DNA from: RGIG7332 sp045580305
Lineage (GTDB): Bacteria; Bacillota; Clostridia; Oscillospirales; JAAYXM01
DNA: 64,000 bases
Reading direction: 5' to 3'
NCBI GenBank assembly: GCA_045580305.1
Contig: JAZNNQ010000027.1
Coordinates: 76,820 to 140,819, forward strand
Under the pieces are notes generated by a model. That model did no database searches. It was not told where the DNA came from and was given only the letters and a program-made list of their open reading frames with translations. Position 1 is the first letter of the stretch. Every line of letters starts with the position of its first letter. Of this stretch, positions 9,479 to 18,468 are shown piece by piece. The translations under genes and the position numbers were made by a program.

Positions 9479-9827
9479 CCAAATTAGTAATGAAAGATAG
9501 TCAATTTTTGAAATCGTTGGATGGACTAATCAAAAACAGCAACGGAAAATCATTCAGCGGCGAAATAGGGCCTCGCTTTGAAAATGGTGATTTATACTAT
9601 TCCTTGCATAGTTGCTCTATAGATGTTCAAGGTACAAAAACAAATGGAAAGTGGCAAATAAAGGTTTCGTTATTCGATACATACGACTTTACGAACATTA
9701 CCACGTGCATGGGAGCTGGGGGGGGGGAATCTCCTCGGTACTGTAGCAAACGATGTAGCCGCAGTTTCTCAGGCGCTAGGGGCGATAACACCATATCATA
9801 TCTATGTCAATTTCACAATGGAAAGGT
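9451..9827 (+). pseudogene. Toxin-like C-terminal domain broken by a G10 tract
   Basis: The frame reads through KWQIKVSLFDTYDFT and then meets ten consecutive G residues at 9718-9727. After the run the protein-like reading continues one base out of phase as NLLGTVANDVAAVSQALG and ends YHIYVNFTMER at a TAG at 9825. Read straight, it instead continues in a poor sequence to 9840. One extra G in a homopolymer explains the break, so the gene is a pseudogene, phase-variable, or a sequencing error. The domain resembles, from memory only, C-terminal modules of polymorphic toxins of gut Clostridia; the lipoprotein that follows immediately would be a candidate immunity protein. Confidence 0.5.
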
Positions 9828-9836
9828 AGGATACCG

Positions 9837-10367
9837 TTGAAAAAGGTTCTTCTCATAATCTTATCATTGTTAATGCTGACAGGGTGCCGAAGCGTTGAAT
9901 TAAATCCCAAATGGTATCCTCACGGAGTGGGACGAGATCACTTGTATATAGCGGCACCCAACGGAAAGTACAGTATCGAAAAGACTAATGCAGGAAATTT
10001 ATTGTCTGTACACAGTGATGACGATGAATATGCGGTGGTATTGGCTTTGGTGAATGATTATATGTATAGAGACGGAAAGTTATATGTACACTCAAAAGAA
10101 GGATATTGTGTTGTGGATGAAGAGCAGAATACAGCGCAGGTTTTACTAACAGTAAAAGATCAGCGTTTTGCAAATTCCGGAACAGAGGACGAAGCGGTAA
10201 CATATTTGGCTTCATTTGATGAGTTTTTAGATGAGGCAAAGTATATTTTCGGCGTAATGGATGATTTTTGGCAAGGTCGGGATGAAGTAAGTTACGGCTC
10301 CGGCAATATAATAGATTCCAAAGGCAAAATTACACCGTTTGCACCGAAATACAATTTCTCGGATTAA
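9837..10367 (+). CDS. Small lipoprotein, candidate immunity partner
   Basis: Read from the TTG at 9837 the 176-residue product starts KKVLLIILSLLMLTGCRS, a textbook lipoprotein signal peptide with lipobox LTGC. A GGAAAGGTAGG ribosome site lies 8-10 bases before the TTG and inside the end of the preceding toxin-like frame, so the two are tightly coupled. The mature part is soluble and unrecognised. An upstream in-frame ATG at 9804 has no good ribosome site and would bury the signal peptide. Role as an immunity protein is an inference from position only. Confidence 0.65.
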   Translation: MKKVLLIILSLLMLTGCRSVELNPKWYPHGVGRDHLYIAAPNGKYSIEKTNAGNLLSVHSDDDEYAVVLALVNDYMYRDGKLYVHSKEGYCVVDEEQNTAQVLLTVKDQRFANSGTEDEAVTYLASFDEFLDEAKYIFGVMDDFWQGRDEVSYGSGNIIDSKGKITPFAPKYNFSD

Positions 10368-10428
10368 CCCGTAAATGATGTAACGGCTATTTTGTAAAAA
10401 ATAGGAGCAATTCCCCGTATTATACTTA

Positions 10429-10456
10429 GGTCTATTTCACGATTGAAAGGTAGAAT
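10429..10456 (+). repeat. Decayed second copy of the toxin 3' end
   Basis: The stretch GTCTATTTCACGATTGAAAG matches, with few changes, GTCAATTTCACAATGGAAAG at 9806-9825, the end of the toxin-like frame, and continues GTAG in both. It lies just after the lipoprotein gene. It looks like the remnant of a tandem toxin/immunity duplication. The rest of 10368-10484 holds no reading frame that I can support. Confidence 0.5.
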
Positions 10457-10484
10457 AATGATCTAAAAGTTTCGTTTGCAAAAT

Positions 10485-10519
10485 AAAAACTCTCGTAGCA
10501 TTACGCTACGAGAGTTTTT
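10485..10519. terminator. Bidirectional hairpin terminator
   Basis: A 15-base perfect stem (AAAAACTCTCGTAGC) with a five-base loop has T runs on both strands, and lies between convergent units: the lipoprotein on + and trmO on -. Confidence 0.9.
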
Positions 10520-11180
10520 CTATTTCTTTTACGGTTAACATGTCATTTTTAACTGTGAATTTAATCTCGAAATCCGCGACCTTCATACCGTAAATTCGGT
10601 TTTCGTCCTCCTGATATGAGGGGCGGGGATCGGCCTCCAGCATACCCACGATACCTGAACGCAGGTTTGCGGGCAGGAGATTTAGATACTTATCTTCAAT
10701 TTCCACATTCAGCTTGTAATTTACATAACTGTCGGTGAAGCCGCCGGTAGCACCGGGGTGGGAATCGGTGTAGGGAAGGTAGGGTTTAATATCAAAAACC
10801 GGTGTGCCGTCCAGCATATCCGCACCGCTTATGTTTAAAACCGTGCCGTACTCCTCGGTATGCTCAATACTTTCAAGCCTTACAGAGGAAAGTCCGATAG
10901 AGTTTGGGCGAAATGGTGAGCGTGTGGCGAAAACACCCATACGGGTATTGCCGCCAAGGCGCGGCGGGCGTACGGTGGGCGACCAGGTGTCCCTTTTTGC
11001 TTTGGAAAATTCCCAAAGCACCCAGATATGTGAAAAACCCTCTAAACCGCGAAGGGCATCATCGCATCGAAACTCCGGCTCGAAAATTATCTGTGCGGGA
11101 AGGGAGCCGCGTCCCATACTCTGGCGGGGAATGCCGAATTTGTCGCTGAAGGGTGATTTAATTTTAGCAATTACTTTCAT
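10506..11180 (-). CDS. trmO: tRNA (t6A37) N6-methyltransferase TrmO
   Basis: The 224-residue protein is of the TsaA/YaeB/TrmO family, which methylates threonylcarbamoyl-adenosine 37 of tRNA using SAM. The family segments are present: LEGFSHIWVLWEF, the long central TRMGVFATRSPFRPNSIGLS, and a C-terminal PYLPYTDS. The ATG at 11180 (MKVIAKIK) is preferred to an earlier in-frame codon at 11201 because the family usually begins with this strand. It overlaps the upstream DUF975 gene by 17 bases, so the two are co-translated. Confidence 0.88.
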   Translation of the reverse strand: MKVIAKIKSPFSDKFGIPRQSMGRGSLPAQIIFEPEFRCDDALRGLEGFSHIWVLWEFSKAKRDTWSPTVRPPRLGGNTRMGVFATRSPFRPNSIGLSSVRLESIEHTEEYGTVLNISGADMLDGTPVFDIKPYLPYTDSHPGATGGFTDSYVNYKLNVEIEDKYLNLLPANLRSGIVGMLEADPRPSYQEDENRIYGMKVADFEIKFTVKNDMLTVKEIEKLS

Positions 11181-11886
11181 AGCCATAAAGCTCTTCCTCA
11201 TAGATTTTTCCGGTTTCGAGCGCGGTATTTTTCATTGATTCGTAAAGTGTCGCCTTTGCCATTAAATAATAGGGGACAAAATAAATTGAAAGAATACCGC
11301 CGGTAAGGACGGTGAGAAGCCACCAGCCGATAAAGCTTAGATCAAACATAAAAAGCTCGCCCTTAATTCCGTTTGTCATTTTCTTTGAAAGGTTAAGAGC
11401 CTGACGGGCGGTAAGGTTAGGACAATCTGCGAGTATGTACTGGTTAAAACTATAGGAATAGCTCTTGACAATGCCGGGGATTAAAAAGAGCATTACCCAA
11501 AGACTGATGAATAAAAACTGCAACAGGAAACCACCAAGTTTCCTACCGTATTTTTTGGCACCGCTTCTGTAGGGGTAGGTAAAGCCTTCGCGCTTACCGC
11601 GCACAGCGGAGAGCATAAAGGCGCTGAGTCCCACAAGGAAAAACGGGCTGAACAAATAAGTGGCATAGATTGTGAGTTCCGCAAAGGAAAAAGTGCAGGT
11701 GGAAAGGATGACAGAAGTATAGTCGCCTAAGTATAAAAGAGCGATGGCTATCACCAAAAGGAAAAAAGTCGCAAAGCAAGCGATAAATACGGGCAGAAAA
11801 GCAAACACTGTTGCGCCCAGGGTCGTTCCGTATTGAGAATGAAGCTTTTCCCTTGCATAGGCCTTGATTTCCGTGCGATAATTCAT
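11164..11886 (-). CDS. DUF975 family membrane protein
   Basis: The 240-residue protein has about five membrane helices and the family segments KKYGRKLGGFLLQFLFISLW, LIPGIVKSYSYSF and FMFDLSFIGWW seen in DUF975 proteins of Firmicutes. Function is unknown for this family. A ribosome site GGAGG (read on the minus strand) precedes the ATG at 11886. It is the first gene of a two-gene minus-strand unit with trmO. Confidence 0.8.
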   Translation of the reverse strand: MNYRTEIKAYAREKLHSQYGTTLGATVFAFLPVFIACFATFFLLVIAIALLYLGDYTSVILSTCTFSFAELTIYATYLFSPFFLVGLSAFMLSAVRGKREGFTYPYRSGAKKYGRKLGGFLLQFLFISLWVMLFLIPGIVKSYSYSFNQYILADCPNLTARQALNLSKKMTNGIKGELFMFDLSFIGWWLLTVLTGGILSIYFVPYYLMAKATLYESMKNTALETGKIYEEELYGYESNC

Positions 11887-11978
11887 AAAAAACGCCTCCT
11901 ACGATCTATGTAAATATACTACCATAAAAAAGTATGTCGGGCAAGTAATAAAAAAATATTAAATTCTTTAAAAAACTA

Positions 11979-12007
11979 TTGAAAAAATCCAAAATTTATC
12001 ATAAAAT
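11979..12007 (+). promoter_or_regulatory. Sigma-A-type promoter for trmL
   Basis: TTGAAA at 11979-11984 and TAAAAT at 12002-12007 are separated by 17 bases and lie about 30 bases before the trmL start. Confidence 0.6.
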
Positions 12008-12037
12008 AATAGGGATAGCGATTAGGGGGTGCAAGCT

Positions 12038-12526
12038 TTGCTCAATATTGTTTTGGTTGAGCCGGAAATACCGGCAAACACGGGAAATATTGCGCGAACC
12101 TGCGCCGCAACCAAGAGCCAATTACACCTGATCAAGCCCCTTGGATTTTCCATTGATGACAAGCACCTAAAGCGTGCGGGACTTGATTATTGGCACCTTC
12201 TTGATGTCAAGGTATACGAAAACCTTGCCGAGTTTTTTGAGAAAAACTCGGGCGGCAGGTTTCATTATCTGACAACCAAGGCACCGCGCTCCTACCTTGA
12301 GGCGGAGTTTCGTGACGGCGATTTTCTCCTTTTCGGTAAGGAGACCAAAGGTCTGCCGGAGGAAATGCTCTATAAAAATGAGGAGCGGTGTATAAGAATA
12401 CCTATGCGAGAAGAGGCGAGAAGCCTTAATCTATCTAATGCTGTCGCCATTGTTACCTATGAAGCTTTACGGCAACTGGACTTTGAGGGGCTTGTGGGCA
12501 TGGGCAAAATGGCAGATGAGATATGA
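12038..12526 (+). CDS. trmL: tRNA (cytidine/uridine-34-2'-O)-methyltransferase TrmL
   Basis: This 162-residue SPOUT methyltransferase modifies the wobble base of tRNA-Leu. It shows EPEIPANTGNIARTC at the N-terminus, LFGKETKGLP in the middle and the C-terminal knot IRIPMREEARSLNLSNA, and has the usual short length. The TTG at 12038 is chosen because a GGGGG site ends eight bases before it; a GTG at 12029 would overlap that site. The stop is followed after 16 bases by degV. Confidence 0.92.
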   Translation: MLNIVLVEPEIPANTGNIARTCAATKSQLHLIKPLGFSIDDKHLKRAGLDYWHLLDVKVYENLAEFFEKNSGGRFHYLTTKAPRSYLEAEFRDGDFLLFGKETKGLPEEMLYKNEERCIRIPMREEARSLNLSNAVAIVTYEALRQLDFEGLVGMGKMADEI

Positions 12527-12542
12527 AGAGGAGGAAGAGACA

Positions 12543-13424
12543 ATGAGTAAAATATACTTATTGGCAGATTCTGCTTGTGATCTTACACATGAACTTGCAA
12601 AAGAATACGATATTAAAATTCTTCCGGTTACAATCACCTTTGATGGAAGAGAACACAAGGAATTTGAAGAGCTTGATATAAAGGAATACTGGGATTTCCT
12701 CGAGGAAAGCGATGAACAACCCACTACCGCGCAGGTTTCTCCTGCACAGTATCTTGCCGAGTTTGAAAAGGCAAAGGCTGAAGGGTTTGACACGGTTATC
12801 TGCCTTGCAATAAACAGCGCGGGCAGCGGAACTTTTGGCTCCGGCGTTATTGCAAAGAACCTTTTTTACGGCGAACACGGCGAGGATATGAAAATATATA
12901 TGGTTGACTCCCACAACTACTCTTTCGCTTACGGCTCGGCACTTATCCGTGCCCGCAAGATGATCAATGAGGGTAAGGGTGCTGAAGAGATCGTTAAAAT
13001 GATGGAGGATCATTGCTCCCGTGTTGAGGCGGCGGCTACCGTATTCACCCTAAGAAATTTAAAAAAGAGCGGTCGTGTAAGCGGTGCATCCGCTTATGTT
13101 GGCGAGCTTCTCGGCATCAAGCCGGTAATTCACCTTTGTGCAAGCGGCGTTAATGTTGTTGACAAGGTGAGGGGCGACAAGATGGCGGTCAAGGGCCTTC
13201 TCAAATTTGTGGAGGGTCGCATCGACAAGTCAGCTCCCCAGAAGCAGTGCGCTTGCGTGCTTTACGGAAAAACCAATGAGGAATACATTCAGCTGGTTGA
13301 GGATTTCATCCGCGAAACCTGTGGAATTGAAAATGTGCTCCGCATTCCCTTGGGAGGCTCAATTTGCACCAATACCGGACCCAATCTCGTCGGAATAGTA
13401 TATTTTGGTGAAAAAAGGGCATAA
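12543..13424 (+). CDS. DegV family fatty-acid-binding protein
   Basis: The 293-residue protein begins with the DegV signature LLADSACDLTHELAKEYDI, then PTTAQVSPAQY and the SAGSGTF loop. DegV (FakB) proteins bind a single fatty acid, and many present it to the FakA kinase, though no fakA is in view. The ATG at 12543 has AGGAGGAAGAGA upstream. It lies 16 bases after trmL and is probably co-transcribed with it. Confidence 0.9.
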   Translation: MSKIYLLADSACDLTHELAKEYDIKILPVTITFDGREHKEFEELDIKEYWDFLEESDEQPTTAQVSPAQYLAEFEKAKAEGFDTVICLAINSAGSGTFGSGVIAKNLFYGEHGEDMKIYMVDSHNYSFAYGSALIRARKMINEGKGAEEIVKMMEDHCSRVEAAATVFTLRNLKKSGRVSGASAYVGELLGIKPVIHLCASGVNVVDKVRGDKMAVKGLLKFVEGRIDKSAPQKQCACVLYGKTNEEYIQLVEDFIRETCGIENVLRIPLGGSICTNTGPNLVGIVYFGEKRA

Positions 13425-13453
13425 AAACCCTATAAATAAGTACAAAAAGGCAA

Positions 13454-13482
13454 TTGTGCAAAAATGCAGAATGCCTTATAAT
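13454..13482 (+). promoter_or_regulatory. Promoter of the glycolytic operon
   Basis: TTGTGC (13454-13459), a 17-base spacer and a consensus TATAAT (13477-13482) lie just upstream of pgk. Confidence 0.7.
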
Positions 13483-13513
13483 AGAAAATAGTAAATTTTA
13501 GGAGATGAAAATT

Positions 13514-14704
13514 ATGACTTACAACAAAAAAAGTATCGAAGATATCTCTGTAGCAGGTAAGAAGGTGCTCGTCCGTTGCGACTTTAATGTTCCTCAGGAC
13601 GACGAGGGTAAGATTACCTCCGACAAGCGTATTGTTGCATCTCTTCCCACTATTGAGTACTTACTCAAAAATGATGCAGCGGTTATCCTCTGCTCACATC
13701 TCGGCCGTCCGAAGGGCGAGTTCAATATGAAGTACTCCCTTGCACCGGTTGCAGCTCGTCTTGCTGAGCTCCTCGGCGTTGAGGTTAAGATGGCAAAAGA
13801 TGTCGTTGGCGAGGATGCTAAGGCTAAGGCTGCAGCTCTTAAGAACGGCGAAGTTTTACTTTTAGAGAATGTTCGCTTCCACAAGGAAGAGGAGAAGAAT
13901 GATGCAGCTTACGCTAAGGAGCTTGCTTCCATGGCAGAGCTTTATGTTAATGATGCATTCGGCACTTCTCACCGTGCACACGCTTCCACCGCAGGCGTTG
14001 CTGATTACTTACCCGCAGTTTGCGGCTACCTTATCAAGAAGGAAATCGGCATTATGGGCGAGGCACTTGAGTCTCCCAAGCGCCCCTTCGTTGCAATCCT
14101 TGGCGGTTCTAAGGTTTCCGATAAGATCGGCGTTATCAACAACCTTCTTGAGAAGGTTGATACCTTAATCATCGGCGGCGGCATGGCATATACCTTCGCT
14201 AAGGCACAGGGCGGTAACATCGGTAACTCCCTTTGTGAAGAGGATAAGCTTGACTACGCTCTCGAGATGATCGAGAAGGCAAAGGCAAAGGGCGTTAACC
14301 TCTTACTCCCCACCGATACCGTTATTGCTGACAAGTTCGCTGCAGATGCTGCAAGCGATGTTGTTGCTACCAATGCAATTCCCGACGGCTGGATGGGTCT
14401 CGACATCGGCCCCGCAAGCGTTAAGGCATATGCAGATGCTGTTAAGAATGCCGGCACCGTTATCTGGAACGGTCCTATGGGCGTTTTCGAGTTTGAGCGT
14501 TTTGCTGAAGGTACAAAGGCTGTTGCTGCTGCAATCGCAGAGAGCGACTCCATCAGCATTATCGGCGGCGGCGACAGTGCATCCGCAGTTAAGAAGCTCG
14601 GCTTTGACAAGAAGATGACACACATCTCCACCGGTGGTGGCGCATCTCTCGAATTCCTCGAGGGTCTCGAGCTTCCGGGTATCGCATGCCTTGAAAACAA
14701 GTAA
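13514..14704 (+). CDS. pgk: Phosphoglycerate kinase
   Basis: The 396-residue enzyme transfers phosphate from 1,3-bisphosphoglycerate to ADP. It shows VLVRCDFNVP near residue 20, SHLGRPKG, the AILGGSKVSDKI segment, and the nucleotide loop SIIGGGDSASA near the C-terminus. AGGAG at 13500 is nine bases from the ATG at 13514; an earlier ATG at 13505 touches the ribosome site and is rejected. It is the first of four glycolytic genes in one unit (pgk-tpiA-gpmI-eno); gapA, often upstream of pgk, is not here. Codon use is strongly biased, as in highly expressed genes. Confidence 0.97.
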   Translation: MTYNKKSIEDISVAGKKVLVRCDFNVPQDDEGKITSDKRIVASLPTIEYLLKNDAAVILCSHLGRPKGEFNMKYSLAPVAARLAELLGVEVKMAKDVVGEDAKAKAAALKNGEVLLLENVRFHKEEEKNDAAYAKELASMAELYVNDAFGTSHRAHASTAGVADYLPAVCGYLIKKEIGIMGEALESPKRPFVAILGGSKVSDKIGVINNLLEKVDTLIIGGGMAYTFAKAQGGNIGNSLCEEDKLDYALEMIEKAKAKGVNLLLPTDTVIADKFAADAASDVVATNAIPDGWMGLDIGPASVKAYADAVKNAGTVIWNGPMGVFEFERFAEGTKAVAAAIAESDSISIIGGGDSASAVKKLGFDKKMTHISTGGGASLEFLEGLELPGIACLENK

Positions 14705-14749
14705 GTTATAAATTTTTAGATATAGATATATAGAAGGAGCCACATTAGC

Positions 14750-15520
14750 ATGAACAGAAAATACCGTAGAACAATAATCGCAGGAAACTGGAAGATGAAC
14801 AAGACCCCCGCAGAGGCAAAGGCACTTATCGATGAGCTTAAGACCAAGGTCGGTAAGCAGAAATGGTGCGATGTTGTTCTTTGTGTCCCGTTTGTTGACA
14901 TCCCCGCAGCAATTCGCGCTACCCGCGATGCTAAGATTGCAATTGCTGCGCAGAATATGCATTTCGAGAAATCCGGCGCATTTACCGGCGAGGTTTCTGC
15001 TGATATGTTAAAGGAGCTTGGCGTTAAGTATGTTGTTATCGGCCACAGCGAGCGCCGCGAGTACTTCGGCGAGACAGACAAGACCGTTAACTTAAAAGTA
15101 AAGGCAGCTCTCGAGAATGGCCTTCGCCCCATCGTTTGTGTTGGCGAGAGCTTAGAGCAGCGTGAGGCTGACATCACCGCAGAGCACATCACAATGCAGG
15201 TTAAGCTTGCGCTTGCAGATATTACCGCTGACCAGCTCCGCAAGATCGTATTCGCATACGAGCCGATTTGGGCTATCGGTACCGGCAAGACCGCAACTGC
15301 AGAGCAGGCAAGTGAGGTTTGCGGCCTTATCCGTGCGGTTATCCGTGCAAAATACGGCGCAAGAGTTGCTCGTTCCGTTACCATTCAGTACGGCGGTTCT
15401 ATGAACCCGAAGAATGCTTCCGAGCTTCTCGCTCAGCTTGATATCGATGGCGGCTTAATCGGCGGCGCATCCTTAAAGGCTGATGATTTTGCAGCTATCA
15501 TCAACGCTGCTAATCAGTAA
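14750..15520 (+). CDS. tpiA: Triosephosphate isomerase
   Basis: The 256-residue enzyme interconverts DHAP and glyceraldehyde 3-phosphate. Catalytic segments are all present: NWKMN (Asn/Lys), IGHSERRE (His), the FAYEPIWAIGTGKTA loop (Glu plus flexible loop) and YGGSM. GAAGGAG lies before the ATG. It sits between pgk and gpmI. Confidence 0.97.
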   Translation: MNRKYRRTIIAGNWKMNKTPAEAKALIDELKTKVGKQKWCDVVLCVPFVDIPAAIRATRDAKIAIAAQNMHFEKSGAFTGEVSADMLKELGVKYVVIGHSERREYFGETDKTVNLKVKAALENGLRPIVCVGESLEQREADITAEHITMQVKLALADITADQLRKIVFAYEPIWAIGTGKTATAEQASEVCGLIRAVIRAKYGARVARSVTIQYGGSMNPKNASELLAQLDIDGGLIGGASLKADDFAAIINAANQ

Positions 15521-15545
15521 AATTTAAATTTCGGAGAGATTATTT

Positions 15546-17060
15546 ATGAAAACTCCAATTACTTTGATCATTATGGACGGTTTCGGTATTGCGCCCGATA
15601 CAAAGGGCAACGCTATCCGCGCAGCCCGCACACCGAATCTTGATAAAATAATGAAGGACAACGCTATGTGCCGTCTTTCTGCGTCCGGATTAGATGTAGG
15701 TCTTCCCGACGGTCAGATGGGCAACAGCGAGGTTGGTCATACCAATATCGGTGCAGGCCGCGTTGTTTTCCAGGAGCTTCCTCGTATTACAAAGTCAATT
15801 GCCGACGGCGATTTTTACGAGAATGAGGCGCTCCTTGGTGCAGTTGCAAACTGCAAGAAGTATGACAGTGCTATCCACTTTATGGGTCTTATGTCCGACG
15901 GTGGTGTGCACAGCCACAACTCACATCTTTGGGGCCTTTTAGAGCTTGCGAAGAGAAACGGTCTTAAGAAGGTGTACATTCACTGCTTTATGGACGGTCG
16001 CGATGTATCCCCCACAAGTGGTGCTGACTTTGTTGCTGAAGCTGTTGCAAAGTGCAAGGAGCTTGGCGTTGGCGAGGTTGCTACCGTTGTAGGTCGTTAC
16101 TACGCGATGGACCGCGATAACCGTTGGGACCGTGTAGAGCGCGCTTATAAGGCATTAACCGCGGGCGAGGGCAATCATGTTGCTGATCCGGTTGCCGCAA
16201 TTCGCGAGTCTTATGCAAACAATGTAACAGATGAATTTATCGAGCCGATTATCGCGGCTGACGGTAAGATTTCAGCAAATGACTCTGTCGTTTTCTTTAA
16301 CTTCCGTCCAGACCGCGCAAGAGAAATTACCCGATGCTTTGTAGACGATAATTTTGAGGGCTTTGCCCGTGCAGACGGCAGATTCCCCCTCTATTATGTC
16401 TGCTTTACCCAGTATGACGCTTCTATGCCCAATGTTAATGTGGCATTCAAGCCCCAGTCATTAAAGAATACCTTTGGCGAGTATATCAGCCGTCTTGGCT
16501 ATAAGCAGCTCCGCATTGCGGAGACCGAGAAGTACGCTCATGTTACCTTCTTCTTCAACGGCGGCGTTGAAACAATGTATGAGGGTGAGGATCGTGTACT
16601 TATCGACTCTCCCAAGGTTGCGACCTACGACTTAAAGCCTGAAATGAGCGCTATTGAGGTTTGTGACAAGGTGGTTGAGCTCATTTCCGGACAGACCTAT
16701 GATGTTGTTATTTTAAACTTCGCAAACTGCGATATGGTTGGTCACACCGGTATCTTCGATGCGGCAAGGACTGCGGTTGAAACCGTTGATACCTGCGTTG
16801 GCAGAGTAGTTGATGCAACAAGTGCAATCGGCGGTATTTCTCTTATCACCGCTGACCACGGTAACGCAGATTGTATGTTGGAGGAAGACGGCGTTTCGCC
16901 TTTCACCGCACATACAACCAACCAGGTACCCTTTATCATTGTCGGTGCAAATGTATCACTCCGCGATGGTCGCCTTGCTGATATCGCACCCACAATGCTT
17001 GATCTTATGGGCACAAGCAAGCCCGAAGAAATGGACGGCGAGTCCCTTATTATCGGATAG
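15546..17060 (+). CDS. gpmI: Cofactor-independent phosphoglycerate mutase
   Basis: The 504-residue Mn2+-dependent mutase converts 3- to 2-phosphoglycerate. The alkaline-phosphatase-like active site is visible: DGFGI at the N-terminus, the catalytic serine in GQMGNSEVGH, MDGRD, RFDNR-type DRDNRWDR, and the C-terminal metal ligands in NFANCDMVGHTG and TADHGN. Length is standard. GGAGAG precedes the ATG. Confidence 0.97.
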   Translation: MKTPITLIIMDGFGIAPDTKGNAIRAARTPNLDKIMKDNAMCRLSASGLDVGLPDGQMGNSEVGHTNIGAGRVVFQELPRITKSIADGDFYENEALLGAVANCKKYDSAIHFMGLMSDGGVHSHNSHLWGLLELAKRNGLKKVYIHCFMDGRDVSPTSGADFVAEAVAKCKELGVGEVATVVGRYYAMDRDNRWDRVERAYKALTAGEGNHVADPVAAIRESYANNVTDEFIEPIIAADGKISANDSVVFFNFRPDRAREITRCFVDDNFEGFARADGRFPLYYVCFTQYDASMPNVNVAFKPQSLKNTFGEYISRLGYKQLRIAETEKYAHVTFFFNGGVETMYEGEDRVLIDSPKVATYDLKPEMSAIEVCDKVVELISGQTYDVVILNFANCDMVGHTGIFDAARTAVETVDTCVGRVVDATSAIGGISLITADHGNADCMLEEDGVSPFTAHTTNQVPFIIVGANVSLRDGRLADIAPTMLDLMGTSKPEEMDGESLIIG

Positions 17061-17108
17061 TTCAAGGCTAAAACCTTGAAACATAAATAAACAAAGGAGA
17101 ATACGATT

Positions 17109-18416
17109 ATGAAAACTTATGTAGAAATCGTTGACGTTGTCGGACGTCAGGTCATTGACTCTCGTGGTAATCCTACCGTTGAGGTTGATGTTTATGTTGA
17201 GGCAGATGGCGGTCAGTACATGGGCCGTGCTGCTGTTCCCAGCGGCGCTTCCACCGGTATCTTCGAGGCTTGCGAGCTTCGCGATGGCGACAAGAGCATG
17301 TACCTTGGCAAGAGCGTTACCAAGGCAGTAGACGCTGTTAACGGCGAGATCGCTGACGCTATCATTGGCTTAAATGCTCTTGATCAGGTTGAGATCGACC
17401 GTATTATGATCGACCTTGACGGTACTCCCAACAAGTCCCGCCTCGGCGCAAACGCTATCCTCGGTGTTTCTCTTGCAACCGCTAAGGCTGCTGCAGAGGC
17501 TCTTGGTATGACTCTTTACAACTATATCGGCGGCGTTAACGCTAAGACCTTACCGGTTCCGATGATGAACATCTTAAACGGTGGCGCACACGCTTCCAAC
17601 AATGTTGATATTCAGGAATTTATGATCATGCCGGTTGGCGCTGAGAGCTTTACTCAGGCGCTCCAGTGGTGTGCTGAAGTATTCCACAACTTAAAGAAGG
17701 TTCTTTCTGAGATGGGTATGACCACCGCTGTTGGTGACGAGGGCGGTTTCGCTCCCAACCTCAAGAAGGACGAGGACGCCATCAAGGTTATCCTTACCGC
17801 TGTTGAGAAGGCTGGCTTCAAGCCGGGCGAGCAGTTCATGATCGCTATCGACGCTGCTTCCTCCGAGTGGTACCAGGAAGATGGCACCTACTTCCTCCCG
17901 AAGGCAAAGAAGAAAATGACCAAGCAGCAGCTTGTTAACTACTGGAAGAACCTCACCTCCAAGTACCCGATCATCTCTCTTGAAGACGGTGTTGCTGAGG
18001 AAGACTGGGAAGCTTGGGGTATGCTCACCAAGGCTATCGGTTCCAAGGTTCAGCTCGTTGGTGACGACCTCTTCGTTACCAATGTTGAGCGTCTCTCCCG
18101 CGGTATCGAGCTTGGTGTTGGTAACTCCATCCTTATCAAGGTTAACCAGATCGGTTCCCTTACCGAGACTCTTGATGCTATCCAGATGGCTAACCGCGCA
18201 GGTTACACCGCTGTTGTATCCCACCGTTCCGGTGAGACCGAGGACACCACTATTGCTGACATTGCTGTTGCAGTTAACGCAGGTCAGATCAAGACCGGTG
18301 CTCCCAGCCGTACCGACCGTGTTGCTAAGTACAACCAGCTTCTCCGCATTGAGGAAGAGCTTGGCGATACCGCTCAGTACCTCGGCCTTAAGGCTTGGTT
18401 TAACTTAAAGAAGTAA
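17109..18416 (+). CDS. eno: Enolase
   Basis: The 435-residue enzyme dehydrates 2-phosphoglycerate to PEP. It shows DSRGNPTVEVDV, the mobile loop SGASTG, GDEGGFAPN, the Mg ligands in SLEDG and VGDDLFVTN, and the signature ILIKVNQIGSLTE with SHRSGETED. AAAGGAGA precedes the ATG and a terminator follows at 18427. It is the last gene of the glycolytic unit. Confidence 0.97.
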   Translation: MKTYVEIVDVVGRQVIDSRGNPTVEVDVYVEADGGQYMGRAAVPSGASTGIFEACELRDGDKSMYLGKSVTKAVDAVNGEIADAIIGLNALDQVEIDRIMIDLDGTPNKSRLGANAILGVSLATAKAAAEALGMTLYNYIGGVNAKTLPVPMMNILNGGAHASNNVDIQEFMIMPVGAESFTQALQWCAEVFHNLKKVLSEMGMTTAVGDEGGFAPNLKKDEDAIKVILTAVEKAGFKPGEQFMIAIDAASSEWYQEDGTYFLPKAKKKMTKQQLVNYWKNLTSKYPIISLEDGVAEEDWEAWGMLTKAIGSKVQLVGDDLFVTNVERLSRGIELGVGNSILIKVNQIGSLTETLDAIQMANRAGYTAVVSHRSGETEDTTIADIAVAVNAGQIKTGAPSRTDRVAKYNQLLRIEEELGDTAQYLGLKAWFNLKK

Positions 18417-18426
18417 GCTAAAACTT

Positions 18427-18468
18427 AAATAAAACCCCGTATGGTGTAAACCATACGGGGTTTTATTT
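18427..18468. terminator. Terminator between eno and the P-type ATPase gene
   Basis: An 18-base perfect stem (AAATAAAACCCCGTATGG) with a six-base loop serves both convergent genes; T-rich arms are present on both strands. It overlaps the ATPase stop codon. Confidence 0.92.

Noticed and set aside
14254..14962. Long minus-strand frames under pgk
   Set aside because: They are shadows of pgk; Ala, Ser and Cys richness reflects its biased codons.
17691..18408. Long frames antisense to or out of phase with eno
   Set aside because: They follow the codon bias of eno and show no domain or start signal.
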